From assembly GCA_036346395.1 (NCBI GenBank), contig CM070606.1, positions 18,462,915-18,526,914 of the forward strand: a stretch of 64,000 nucleotides of DNA, given 5' to 3'. Positions 1-13,800 of the stretch are shown here, in pieces. Source of the DNA: Hsuehochloa calcarea (taxonomy: Eukaryota; Streptophyta; Magnoliopsida; Poales; Poaceae). The first letter of the stretch is position 1; every line of letters starts with the position of its first letter. The position numbers and the translations under genes are program-made. A model generated the notes under the pieces. The model was not told the origin of the DNA. It saw only the letters and a list, made by a program, of their open reading frames with translations, and searched no databases.

Positions 1-1633
1 CTTCTCTTGACATAGCCTTGCATACTATATAACCTTTGTTGTAAAGTCTTTTGGGAGTACAATTTTGTACTCACGATTTCTTGTTGAACATATTCATATA
101 ATATGGATGACAATTTTGCACTCCGTCGATCAGATACTTTTACAGTTCGGGTTTCGGCGATGGTGACGCCGGCTTCTAAGGTTTAACCAAAGGAGTTGCC
201 TGTGGTTAGGTTGAGGCATACTTGCTGGTTTTTATGTCTCTTTATCCTTATTTCTACTGCAAAGTTTGTGCAATATGAACCATTTGGTCGGTCCGTCCGT
301 ACTTTGTAAAACTTGGTCATGTATGGCTTAATTTCGATTGTTTAATTATATCGTGCTACTCTATTTTATTTAAGCGTGTATGGATATGATATGAATGTTG
401 TTAAATATGTGTGCTAGTCACTGATCATAGAACTAGAATGGTAAACACATAGGATTTGGAAATCAAATTTTTCGGTCCGACATGGGGTTTGCCGTTTGTT
501 GTCTGATTTGCTCATTCTAGTCTAATTTGGTGGTTGTCTGAATTTCGTTCCATAACTAGAACTCATATTCGATATATAGCAAATGCCATCTACAATACAC
601 TAATGGCAGGACAGCGATGCTGTATGCAGCCTGAGACGAAGGCTCATGCCAACTTTTATAATTAATCCAGCCCAATCTAACAAGGCGGCCCAGCCTATAT
701 AATTTAGCACCCCCTATGTCAATAGACCCTTAATGGAACAACGAGAGCTTGTACAAGATAAAAACAATAATCAATGTCCATGTGATGCAGGGAGTTAGAG
801 GCAGCAGTTTTGAATTGAGAAATTTGAACAAATAGAACAAAAGATAGACCAGATCATCGGGGAAAAAAAGATCAAAGAGACGCATCGCCCCAAGCTAGAT
901 TCACCCTAGGGTTTCTGAATAACAAAAAAAAATGGCTAATTTATTAGTTCTAGATTCGATGTTCTGCAGCTGAAACTATGTCATTGTGTGTATAGGCCTG
1001 TTACATAACTAAATTGGGATCAAAGGTAGCTAAGAAAAGCCAACAAAAGATACTAAAATTGCTCGAACTCTCACTTCTTGTATTTGGACACAACTTCAAC
1101 AATGGGAAGTTAGGAACAATAGCAAGGAAATTAACTAGCTAGCAATACTTATCTCTCACAAATCCTTTCTGAATTAGTATCTTTGCATCCGTAATGCCAA
1201 TTGATGTTCGTATTGAACTAGATTCCTGTCACTAATATGAACAGAGATGGACACCAATAGCATAGTCTTGTCTTCCTAGATATGCTAGGTCTTCTGCATC
1301 ACCATGCAAGATGCATGATGATTGCTGATTTGCTGATGCCAAAGAGTAGCTTTCTTGTAGCATCTCTCATTTCCAATAAACTTAATTTTCGTTGCAGAAG
1401 GGAAAAACATGAAGATACAAGAAACATGGTACAGGGAATGCCGGCCAGCACCTGGTCAATCGGCGAAAAGATGCACTGTACTACACCATTATTTCAACAA
1501 AAGATGAATCTCCGTGACTCATTGTTAAGATTAATTCCAGCCTATATTCATCTCCGTCGACCATCTCCATTAAATTGTTTGACCTGCTTTGCTCCATCAG
1601 CACTGCCTATGTTTCTACTATGTATCTATCCAT
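1..1633. other. Downstream flank of the WAT1-like gene, no gene recognised
   Basis: This AT-rich stretch lies past the stop codon of the minus-strand transporter gene. It should contain that gene's 3' untranslated region next to 1633, but I could not pick out a convincing polyadenylation signal. Short open frames at 1282-1641 and 1589-1822 are antisense to, or downstream of, the last exon and show no family resemblance. I see no repeat or RNA gene in it. Confidence 0.5.
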
Positions 1634-1826
1634 CTAGCTGACTTCTACGCGAATTCGCACCTCATGATCCCCGACCTGCACGTTTTCCACACCGTTATTC
1701 ATCGTCGTGCCACCCTTGCTCCGATCTGTGTGAGTCGTGGCCCTAATTTGCTGCTGCTGCATCTCCTCCCCTTTCCCCCAGAGGAAGGCGTACAGCCCTA
1801 CAATAATCAGCATCGCTCCTAGCAAG
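1634..1826 (-). CDS. WAT1-like gene, exon 7 and stop (residues 320-383)
   Basis: The acceptor TGCAG ends at 1827. The first base completes a serine codon, followed by LLGAMLIIVGLYAFLWGKGE and a hydrophilic cytoplasmic tail rich in Q, T and D. The stop codon is at 1636-1634. The exon lies about 95 bp below the left edge of the retrotransposon that enlarges intron 6. Confidence 0.87.
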
Positions 1827-4800
1827 CTGCAGGCAAGCAGGTTATGACATCCGTCAGTAAATACCCTTGCTATGTTTCAGCAGTTTGCCGGACTTGCCAC
1901 AGTAAAATGGTACTAGTTCTTGTTGAAGAATTCGTGATGTTGGTTAAGTCTAGTAATGTTTCAGTTTTTTGGTCAGTTTGCATTAGCATCTTTAATGCCG
2001 TTTCATTGCTGCCGTTTCTCTGCATGGTTAATTAGCACTATTGCTGCCGTTCCTTGCATGAGGCTAGATAAGTACAGCACTTGTGGGTGTTTAGTGTAGA
2101 CTAGTGCGTGTGTTTATTGCCATAGTGCGTGCATGTTCTTTATTGCATTGTATTGTATGTACCGTATGTGCATATGACACTCTTGATTAGTATAAATATG
2201 AGAAGAGAAAATCAATGAAAGTAGTGCAGCATTTTGGCAGCATAAAAGTATTGCCTTCTGTTTGCTGTGTCGTCGAAGTGTGCGTGTGTTCTCCAGGTGT
2301 TCATTGCGTGCGTAGACACCGGTGTCGCTAACATTTGTATCGAGCTTCACCCTCATGCTCGTGAAGATGTCGCACGACGGATCGGAGTCTCCATCACAGA
2401 TTAGGACCCGCGCCCCCAGACGGCGCGAGAAGCGGTGGTGTTGGCGTAATCGATGGTACCGCCGGTGAGGGAGGGAGCTGTGACCCTCCAATACCCCATA
2501 CTCACGGAGAGCAATTACGGGGTGTGGGCAGTGAAGATGAAGATCATCATGCGTGCACAAGGAGTATGGGCGGCAGTGGAGGGCGACGAATTGGTCGATG
2601 AGAAGAAAGACCAGATAGCTCTCGTCGTCATAGCCCAAGCCGTGCCGGAAGCTGTTGTAATGGCCATATCTGAGAAGGAGACGGCAAAGGAGGCTTGGGA
2701 CGCGCTCAAGGAGATACACGTCGGCGAAGAACGTGTTAAGAAGGTGCGTATTCAAACTCTCAAGAGAGAGTTTGAACGCATCTACATGGGGGACTCAGAG
2801 AAAATCACTGAGTTCGCTTTGAAACTCACCACCATGGTGAACGAGATACGTGCTCTCGGTACCAAGGTGGAGGAGAGTGTTGTCGTGGAGAAGCTCCTAC
2901 GCCCCGTCCCCGATAAATTCCTATCAATTGTCAGCACCATTGAGCAATGGGGTGATGTATCGGCGATGTCGGTGATGGAGGCCATCGGACACTTGAGAGC
3001 ATACAAGGAGGACTTGAAGGGGCGGCGGCGCGACAAGAAAGAAGGATAGCACCTGTTGCTCACGCACGCCGAGTGGGAGGGCAAAGCCGCCGAAGAGAAG
3101 AGGAGCGGCGAGGACTCCGACGACGGCACAAAGAAGAATGGTGGGCGTGGCGATGGCTGTGGTCGTGGGCAAGACGGGGACAAGAAGAAGTACCGCGGAA
3201 AGTTCGACAAGTCGAAGATCTAGCGCTTCAATTGTCGGGAATTCGGCCATTTCGCGTCTGAGTGTGATGAGCCGAAGAAACGATGGGTGTATCTCACCAA
3301 CGTCCAAGAGGACGACGAGCCGACTCTCCTAATGGCTGTGGCATGCGAGCATGTCATGGACGTCATCATGCTGAAGAAGGAGGAAGAGGACGAGGAGTGG
3401 TTTCCACACGCCAAGAAGAGGGAGCAAGGCGGCGACTCTTTCGGCGGTGACAAGGGCAGCGGCAGCGGTGGTGATAACCACCGTAAGCCGAAGCGTACCG
3501 AGCAGGCTCACCTGACGCAAGCCGACGACGACATGCCTGTGCTTCTCATGGCGCAGGTGTGTGCACTCACCGAGGCATCCATGGGCACGGGTACTAACGT
3601 GGTGCTCAACGAGGGGCACACACAGGTGCATCTAGAGCGCAAGGAGGATGCCCATGACGACGCTTGGTATCTGGACACCGGCGCTAGCAATCACATGTCC
3701 GAGTGCCAAGCAAACTTCGCGGATATGGACGAGGGCGTCACTGGCTCTGTGAAGTTCGGCGACGGCTCGATGGTGGAAATACGCGGGCGTGACACCATCC
3801 TGTTCACTTGCCGGAATGGGGAGCACCTTGCGCCGACGGGGGTGTACTACATTCTACGACTGCGTAGCAACATAGTGAGCCTCGGACAGCTTGACGAGAA
3901 TGGCTACCAGACGCTCATCCAGGACGGTGTGCTCACAATCCGCGATCGGCAGCTTCGCACACTTGCTCGGGTAAACCGCACTCGCAACTGGCTCTATGTG
4001 CTCACCCTCAGCATTGCACAGCGTGCAGCGGCGCACGATGATGCAGCGGAGTGCGAGCGTCCAAGGGCGCGCGCAGCGGGCGCAAGGCGCGCATGACACA
4101 GTGGGCAGCCGTGGTGCATTGGCAAACACGTGACACGACGTCGCGCCGGCAGCCAGCGGCGTGACGACCGGCACAGACGTGGAGGGCGCGACGAGCTGCG
4201 CACAAGGATCGACATCGTAAAAAAACGCATCAAGTATTAGGGGGGTGTTTGTTGAATAATTCTTGATGTTGGTTAAGTCTAGTAATGTTTTAGTTTTTTT
4301 GGGTCAGTTTGCATTAGCATCTTTAATGCCGTTTCATTGCTGCCGTTTCTCTGCATGGTTAATTAGCACTATTGCTGGCGTTCCTTGCATGAGACTAGAT
4401 AAGTACAACACCTGTGGGTGTTTAGTGTAGACTAGTGAGTGTGTTTATTGCCATAGTGTGTGCATGTTCTTTATTGCATTGTATTGCATGTACCGTATGT
4501 GCATATGGCACTCTTGATTAGTATAAATATGAGAAGAGAAAATCAATGAAAGTAGTGCAACATTTTGGCTGCATAAAAGTATTGCCTTCTATTTGTTGTG
4601 TTGCCGAAGTGTGCATGTGTTCTCTAGGTGTTCATTGTGTGCGTAGACACCGGTGTCGCTAATAGTTCTGACTATTCAAAGGTTGAAGATAGAGATGAGA
4701 AATATAATCTCACATTCTCACCTCCCCACGGAGACATCGGTGCCAAGCAGCAAGGAATCGAGGACCATGGTGACAATCAACGACAGCGAGTTGAACATGG

Positions 4801-7800
4801 AGGGGAAGGTGGGCCCGCGACGCGCCACCGCCCAGCAGATCAAGCATAAGCTGATCCCTGTGTTGAACACCCCCTATGTAATGTACATAGGCAAGGAAGG
4901 AACCGATCATGAAAGAGGGGCTCAAGGCTCAGGGATGGAAATATCAAACTGCTACTAATTACCGAGTAGACGACGGCGAGCAGCTGCAGGTCCCATTTGA
5001 GTGCCCATGAGGACAGGTCCCTGTCGAGCACGATCCCGATCAACACCGCCTGCACGGTCCCCGACACGCATGCCAGCATTGACGAGAAGTACTTGGACGG
5101 GAAAACCTTGGCCACTCGAACCTGCGCGCAGTTTTAGTATGATTCTTTTGCCAGTTTGAGAAACTCAACGTACATGAATCAAGAACCTGCTAGCTTAGGT
5201 ACCTGTATGATGAACCAGAAGGCGTAGCTGAAGCAGCTGCCGCACAGGAACAATGTCCCGAAGAGCATGTTGTGTTGGCCAGGGGGAGAGGAGGCGGCGC
5301 CCGCCGCCTGGAGCTGCGACTTCAGCAGATGGGTAGGCCAGAGATGCAGCAGCTTACCTTTGTACAGGCTGATCACCATCGTCCCTCCCACGCTGATCAC
5401 GGTGCCCACAACCTTTATCTTGCCAGGGCATGTCGTGATCTTCAGCTTCTCCACTCTGAATTAGTTTATGGACTAACATTTTCAGATTGATGCATGCAGT
5501 TCCAGCATTACATGGCCTGAAGGTCATTCAGGTAAGTACGCATATGTAGTATTCATCAATGATAGATTATTATGTTCATGGCTTCATGCACGCATGCTGC
5601 AAATAATAACTACTCCTCTGTTTCCAAATAGATGTAGGTAGTGCAGAATAATACCACTGCATCTTGTTCAAACAAAACAGTACATACCGGAGTATGATGG
5701 CTATGATAAAGGTGACTACGGGGATCAGATTAAGGAAATTGACAGCGTAGGCTGCGTTGGTGGCGCGAAGGCCGTAGTAGTGCAGTCCCATTGCTAGCAC
5801 GATCCTGAATTAATCAGCAAACCAATTCAGAATTTTCAGAGTACGATACAAGCTGTTCAAGCAGCTCTCCTGTAGCTTGTTTCCAAAGTATGGCACAGCA
5901 TAGTACTGACCCAAACAAAGCATTTACGGTGATCCAGCCCCATATCTTGAGGTTCACCTTTTTTATCATATCCCTGCACTCATGAGTCATGACAATTGTA
6001 AAATCACTGGAGAATATGCTAGCGGTCGAGAACAAAGATATGGTGTCAAAAGTAAGTATGTTTGCCTTTGGTTCAAGGGATCACTCCATCCATTGTGAGA
6101 TCATCTCATAAATTTGGTGATTCCTCATTTTTTTACTAGTCTTGTGCTTGTCAACTATGAGATGTTGATGGACCAACCCATTCCATTCCTCAAACAAACA
6201 AAAACATGAGATTCCCAAAAAAAACACCCGGAAAATGAGTGCAACTTTTAATGAATGATGTATGATTGATAATGATGGTAATAATCCCCTTCAAAAAATG
6301 TCGGACCCAGATTTCTAAATCCGTAATCCTCTGTGATCATCTTGCGCTACTCTCTGGATTAGTAGGTAGCGCCACAAGATACATCATGAATCATTTCATA
6401 CACAACATTGACCGACTCAACATAATATTACATTCATCAAAGTTTAAATAGACCACGCCGGGTCGAGTTTACAACAGGGGCCGAACAGGCCAAATAAGTT
6501 CATTACATAAAATTCAGAGACAAGCGCAGAAGCAAAAGGGGCAACACGACTTCGCAGTAAGCGATCGCGGCACCTTGTGTACCAATCGATATTATCCAAG
6601 GACTTGGAGAATATTGGCTATACACAAGCACGAGTGAGCTAACTAGACTATGGCGAGCCCTAGCTTACGAGCTAACTACTCCTCGCCTTGGTCTTGACCA
6701 CAAATCATTGGTCCTCGAGTAAGTGTAGTCGTCCCACTGGATTTCGGGGTTTGGGGGAAAGAGCGAGAGTGAGCGCAACTCACCGATTCGCGAGTCAACA
6801 CAATGATGCAATAATACATATGCAAGGCTAAACAAGGATGGTTGGGTTCTTTTATTTGCAAAGCAATATTTATAAATATCATAATTACAAATTCCTATGA
6901 CTTAGTATTTTAAACAAATTGCATTTTATTAGGAAGATAATTGCAATATTAAATAACAAGAGAGATTCCTCCATCTGAGACTCTACAAATGCTTAATTTA
7001 ATTGGAGCTACATCCATACCTTAACCACACTGGATACGACGATCAAGCAAAACACCAAACCTTAGGCTAGATGAGCCGACCTGGTTTTCATACCACCTAC
7101 AAAGGTTTTTGAAATAGAACTAACTCAAGTTAAGTTCCCATGTCCGCCTATGACCGTAGGCGCGGCTGTTTAAACAGTTTTGACTCTGCAAAGTTTGTAC
7201 ACTGTACCCACAAGAGACAATCATACTCGTACCCCACATGATTCCGTAGTCATGTAGTTGAGCGATCGTCATAGTAACATTTCGAACTACCTTGCCCTTC
7301 CGTCATCTCACCTATATGGGGTTATGCACATACGTTGTGTGGGATGTTCACCACAACGACTAGCGCGGCTGGCAACTTCACCTTAAATCGGTGCCCCTTT
7401 CAAGCCGAACGCATCCTGCCACTTGCACATTCCCTCTCTCCCACCATGCGAGATGACATTCATAGTTTGATAATTTTACTAAGCCAAGTTGCACTTTGCA
7501 GACTTGTGGTTGTACTTGTTTTACACGGAGGTCATAACAAGATTAAGTCCTTAATCCATCCCAAGGTTCATACCACAAACCAACCACTCTCATGCACGAC
7601 GGCACCCACCACTCTCTCCATCCGCCTGATATGGTACTAGCAAATTTTAGGGTTTTGGAGAAGTGTAAAACAAATTAGCTCAACCATTTCACCATCTACC
7701 CCAATGATCGCCCAAATCAATCTTTATATTTAAAGGATGATGATTGGGGTGATTAGCACCCTAGTCCTTAGGTAAGGCTAGCATGTCACTTGAGTATGCA

Positions 7801-10800
7801 CTATAACTAGTAAGTTACCAAATAATTACTAGGGTGATAAGGATTAGGAATTCAATTATCAAGGACAAGGTATAACAATTACTTAATAATCAAGTTGGCA
7901 TTTAGCTACCTTAGGACCATTTAACATACATTTGTATAAAAATTAAAGCATGCAATTAGCTATTTTAAAATAACATAATTTGCATAAAATATAGATTTAA
8001 CATGATCAAAGTGTTGACTCGCCTGGGTCAGGTTATCGCGGCCTTGATCTTACCCAGGGCCTTCTCTGCTAAGGGTTTTGAGTTCTGGGTCTACGCCTTT
8101 ATTCGGATCTTGATCCTGCTCGAGTCGTTGCTTCTTCTGGACTTCAATTCCTAATTACGCGATAATAAATGAGAAAACCGAATAAATCCACAGAACTTCA
8201 AAAGATCAAACATAAATCAAAGAGCTTTAAATAAGTTTTATGATGAACGAGCTTAAGAGAGAAGTCAAATGATCAGCTGAGTACACGAGGCAACGGCGGA
8301 GATACTCTGCTGGGGAAAAACAAGGGGAAACAAGGTCGGAGGAACTTGCGTAGGAATATCCCACTTTGGATATGGAAGAGGGCAAGATACTACCGATCGG
8401 ATAACGACACAGCTAGACATAATTTTAAAAGAAGAGCTTCTAATAAAATAATGCATATTATACGAGCAAGATATTGAGATTAACATGTTAATCCCGAATA
8501 GCTTTCAAAAATTAATTTTTAGAAAATTGTAAATTAATTTCCAATACCACAAAGCCTTTTACACAAAAGCAGAAAATTTGAATAAATTAGTTTTAACAAT
8601 GTCGTAGGGGCAGCCCCGACGCTCAAGCAAAGCAATCGACAAAATCCGGGCGGACCTCGACATCTTCTGGTGGACCGAAGGCCCTCTGAGGGTCCCGGGG
8701 CCCCGCGAGGCCGGAGTCAGAGGCTCTCCCGACATCTCCGGTGGACCCGGCCCCGGAGGGTCCCCAGGGCCCCGATAGGCACAGAGCCGTATACTCTCCG
8801 GGATACCTTCGGGGTGGACCCGAAGCCCGCCCGAAGGGTCCCCAGAGCCCCGCGAAGCCCAGAGCTGCAGGCTCCCTGGGACACCTTTAGGGTGGACCCG
8901 AAGCCCGCCCGAAGGGTCCCCACAGCCCCGCGAGGCCCAGGGCAGCAGACCCTCCAGATCACCTCCGGAGTGAACCTGGAGACCCTACTAGCGTGGCTAG
9001 ACCGGACACATCAGTAGGATAGGCCAAGCCCAGGAGCGCCCACCATGGACCAAGTCCTAGGCGAGGGGGGAATGTCCCTGCAGCCCCTACGCATATAGTA
9101 CTATCATATGGTTAGAATGGTAATGTACAGACCCTCTCACGGATGGCTATAAATAGGGGGTCACCCCCCTCCTGTAAGAGGGGAGAAATCAGCACGAATT
9201 TCCCAAAATAATAACAGTCATCTCGTTCTTGTCACTGGCTAGTCCCTTCTTCCGAGGATTCCTGGAGCCCTTCTAGGCTTGCACGAGGTCCCCCCTTCTT
9301 TTACTGTATAGCTCGTTTTTGCTACAACAAACAAAAACTGACGCGATTGCGGAGACGATCACGAAGGTCATTTGCATAACTTCGATTTCCTGAGATTTTG
9401 CAAATTACACTCCTAATCGATAGCTCTCAAATATGGGTGAAATGGATAATTCCGCTAACACTTATCGATCGGCGAGCTAACCAATAACAACAGTTAGTTG
9501 AATCATCGCAATTCACAACACAATCAGGAGAATAAATATTTTGAAAATGTCTTCGCCAATTGGGAAGCTACTAGACGACCGAGTACTACAAAACAATACA
9601 AGATCATCATACCAACTTCAATTACAGCAATTTCAATTCACAAAACTTTCTATGCCAAAAATTCAACTCCTGCTGCTACTTCACGACCACATTGCACAAG
9701 GGGTTAACAAAAACATATCAAGATCAAAACATAGATTAACTACTCAAAAATGGATCACTCAACCCACTAATGTTGCTCTGCTGAACTACCAGGGGGGTGG
9801 TGGCCCACTGCTAGAGAGAGCAGGGTGGCTTTGGCCACAGGAAGCAGGGGAGAGGGGGGGTGCGGGCCAGTCTGATCGGGTGAGGTGACTGGGCGACGTG
9901 GTCGGGGGAAGAAAGAGAGGGGGAGGAGAGCAAGGGCACCAGGCAGTTGGGACTGCTCACCGCGAGGTCGGCGGGGCGGGAGAGCGGCGGAGATGGGCCG
10001 GCACCGCGAGCCGAGGAAGGTCGGGGGAGGCGCACGGGGCGGCGAGCTGCAACGGTGGGGAAGCCCAACCGTCAAGTGGAGAAGCGTCGGGGGCGAAGGG
10101 CGGAACTTCCGGCTGAGGCGGTTTGGACAGAGAGGCGCCGGAGTGGGGGGTGAGAGGAGGCGACGGCGCCGAAGCTGCCTCGGCTCTCGGCGGTAGCTGA
10201 GAGAGAGGGGGAGGAAGAAGTGGAGCGGAGGGAGAAGAGGAAGAGGGGCTCAGACTCTTATAGCCGCGGAGGGGGAGAGTACCGGCAGGGTGGCAGAAAA
10301 CGAGGAGGAGACCCGGGCGGCGACGCGACACGGGAAAGCGGGATGAGGCGCGGATCCGGTGGAGAGGGAAAGGGGGCGGCGCGGCAGGAGAATATGGGAG
10401 GGGCGGCGGAGCTCGGCGAAAACCCGGTCAGCAAATGAGCTGGGGGCGTCGCGGAGAATCTGGAGAGGGGAGAGGAAGGAGAGAGGGGGAGGGGGAATGG
10501 CGGCGCACGTGGGAGATGAGGGGAAGGAGAGAGGGGCGCGGGCCGGCTGGGACGAAGGCCGAGGAAGAGTAGGCCGGGAAAAAGGGGCCGGGGGGAGAGA
10601 GAGAAAAGAATTTTTTTAGGAAAAAAAGATGTTACAAAAAATGTCGCTAATGAAAAATGTAGCCATCAGAAATGAACTGAAAAGGGACAATAAGCAGGTT
10701 GCACACTACTAGTGAGATAGGTAGCGGTGATTATTAGATCTTCAAAGCGGAATATTGTTTCATTTCGAGTGTAATTTTGAAGATTTTTTGTTGGAATTAA

Positions 10801-13800
10801 ACTACTTTACTTTGCAACCCAAGTCAGTAACATGGCATCCTCACACATGCACTATTACAAAAAGGCTAATACTTGACGCCTCATCACAAACGGTTTACTA
10901 AAACCATCTGTATGAAATATAATCATGGACGGTTTTGGTTTAGCGACTGTCTGTGTTACTTTGCAGTAAAAACCATTTGTGAAGAGGTAATATCACAAAC
11001 GGTTTTATTGAAAACCGTCGTGAAGTATCACGAGCAGTTGCTCGATCATAGATGGTTCTTGTTCAGAACACATGTGTGATACTTCACAGATGGTTTTCAA
11101 CATGAACCGTCTGTGACTTCCCGTCCTCATCACAGACGGTTCACAGGCGGTTTGTATATAATCCATCTGTGATAATCTCATTTATTGCAGAACCGACCTT
11201 CACAGATTGATCTGTCTTAAATTCCAGCTCTGTTGTTACTGCTGCTGCTGCTGGAGGTGGGACTTTGAGGCAATTTGGTGAAAAGAGACCGCCGATTTGG
11301 TAATTTGTTCTTGACTATCAATGGTTAGTACATACATAATTTGTTCCTTGCATTGTATTCTAGATCTATAATGTGCTTGTGATGAACAACCTAACCCTAG
11401 GGTGCATTGTTATTTTTCAGTTCATTAGAAATACATATTTTAAAAGACATATCGAAAGTTGCATCTATAGTATATAATTAATTAATTCAATATTTAACAC
11501 CAATTTGTAATATGAGTTGCGTAGATGGACCGAAGCTGGATGTACGCTGGCAACCGTGTGAGTGAAGAGTTCATTAATGGCGTGTCTACCTTTACAAAAG
11601 CTGTCGTGGAGGATATGTTGAATAAAGGGGTGGAATATATGTACTACCCATGCATTGATTGCGAGAATCTGAAGATGTTTAAGAACCGAGTGCAGATCTA
11701 AGCACGCTTGATTCGAAGGAGTTTCAAAAAGGGTTATACACATCGGACCAGTCACGGTGAAGAGCATATTATACAGGAAGGTAGTAATAACGACATCGAT
11801 GATGAAGTCAACGATATGCCGACGGATGATGTCGATTGTGGTTCCGATTCGGATAGATTTCACTATGACAATTTGGATCAGATGCTTTGCGATGCAAAAT
11901 GGAACTGTGATGAGAGGGAGTATGTTAAATTTCGGGGCTTGATGGAGAACTTAGAGAAACCTTTGTTCTGGCCGCAAGCTGGAATATATAAGGTTGCCAT
12001 CCGTGCTTAAATTGCTAAAATTGAAGGCAAGCAACGGTTGGTCCGACAAGACTTTCACGGCTCGTTGTTAGGTCTCTTAGCAGACATGCTTCCGGAGGGA
12101 AACAAGTTGCCCAAAACCATCTACAAAACCAAGAAGGTTCTTTGTCTATTGGGAATGGATGTAGAAAGAATACATGCATGTCCGAACAGCAAGATCCTCT
12201 CGTAACGAGTATGCAAACATGTATGTATGCGGTGCGCAGCGCCTCCCGATACAATCGTAAGAATTAATCAGATGACAAAGAGGGAATCGAGGTGAAGAAA
12301 GGACCTCCTGCTAAGGTGGCATGGCATCCTCCTGTAATTCCCATTTGAAGTGGTTTTTTGCAACCCAAAGGATGCAAAACTGCTACATTGGCACTCGGAG
12401 GAGCGTAAGAATGACGGAAAGCTAAGACGCCCAGCTGATTTTTCCCAGTGGAGAAACATCGATAGGAGGTTTGCAGACTTCGGTGCGGAATCGAGGAATA
12501 TAAGGTTTTTATTTAGTACAGATGGAATGAATCCTTAGCACTGAGCCCGTGACTCTCTGTATCTGCAACATTCCTCCTTGGTTGCGTATGAAGCGAAAGT
12601 ATATTTTGCTATCGAAACTTATCTAAGGATTGAAACAACCTGGGAATGATATTGATGTGTAGCTAGCACCATTGATGGAAGATCTAAAAATACTGTGGAT
12701 TGAAGGGATACAGGTATGGGATGCGTACAAATGAGAGAACTTCACTTTACACTCCTTATTGTTCTGCACCATAAATGATTATCCTGCCCTTGCTAACCTA
12801 TCGAGCCAGAGTACAAAAGGGGTCAAAGCCTGTACTCACTGCTTAGATGATGCTGAGATTGTGTGGCTGAAGCACTCGCGGAAAACCATGTACATGCGTC
12901 ACCGTAGGTTCCTTCGGAGGGCTCACCCATACTGTAGGATGAAAAAACAATTCAACAGAGAGAAGGAGGACAGTTCAGCTCCAAGGCATTTAAGTGTGTG
13001 GATTTCATGGGGATATGTTCCAGATCTTAGGATGATGTGACAATTGGCAATGGCGTTTACGGTTTGTCGTTTCACGCGTTTTCGACAAAGTGTCGAGCTT
13101 ATTTGGGCGGCGGTCCGACGGTCCCTGCACGGCGGTCCGCCGGTCCCAAATCGGTCGGACCAGGCCATATGGGGCGGTCGGACGGCGGTGACCAAAGTGG
13201 TCAAAATGAGCTGGGCCAAAAATAGGTGTTGTAGGCAAGTGAGGGGATCCCAATGCACTTGGTCTCATAATTTTTGGAGTCTCCAGTAAGAAGTTCTATT
13301 CATTTGTATTTTCCAGAAGGTTTCGGAATTTCAGGGCTTGAATTTCGGCTAAGTCCCAAGGGGCGGTCCGACCGGCTCACAGGGAGCGGTCCGACCGGCT
13401 AAGGGGCGGTCCGATCGGCTCACCTGGAGCGGTCAGACCGGTAACTACTTGAACGTCGGCCAACTTCGTGGCGATGTTGTTTTGTTAGGTCAAAGTCATT
13501 GGTTTCATGGCATATGATTTGCATGATGCATGTTTTGACTAACATGGGTCAAGTTGTGAAGAACTTGTTCCCGAACACGTGTTTTCTTGTGCGTGGTTGT
13601 GCGGGTGGCTTGGTGGTCAACGACGGTCAACGGCGAGGAGAATCGGGACTAGACTTGAAGAGTTGAGGTCCAGAACGATCGACGATGCCGGGTGGGGTCA
13701 ACGACTCAAGCGTGACACAAGATGGACAATGGTGACCTATTGGCAAATCCATGACGCATGGTGAAGCGGTTTAGGTCAAAGGTTAAAGGCGGTGCTTGCG

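Larger units (their letters stand above)
1921..4664 (+). mobile_element. Copia-like LTR retrotransposon with gag-protease only
   Basis: Two direct repeats (1921-2333 and 4250-4664) start TGTTGAA and end with CTAACA or CTAATA. They are flanked by the 5-bp duplication GTTCT at 1916-1920 and 4665-4669, so both ends are defined. The element has a primer-binding-like site after the left LTR and a G-rich polypurine tract before the right LTR. Its coding part stops after the protease domain; integrase, reverse transcriptase and RNase H are absent. The element is therefore non-autonomous, about 2.7 kb, and lies antisense inside intron 6 of the WAT1-like gene. Confidence 0.85.

Noticed and set aside
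2114..2755. A 213-codon minus-strand frame
   Set aside because: It lies antisense to the Copia gag and LTR, with no family resemblance. It is a shadow of the gag codon bias.
2782..4233. Many minus-strand frames opposite gag and protease
   Set aside because: The sense strand has the gag, zinc-knuckle and protease motifs. The antisense frames have none.
5814..6035. A 73-codon frame that includes exon 2 and flanking sequence
   Set aside because: Only 5973-5911 matches the transporter family and has splice borders. The rest of the frame is intron.
9767..10619. Several overlapping open frames on both strands, rich in Arg/Gly or Pro/Ser
   Set aside because: They lie in a G-rich, C-poor block where stops are rare, show no family motifs and cross the supposed LTR promoter. 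Base bias explains them.
10880..11205. Regularly recurring short repeats that might suggest a CRISPR-like array
   Set aside because: The repeats occur in both orientations, with irregular spacing and drift, next to a CACTA terminus. They are transposase-binding subterminal repeats.
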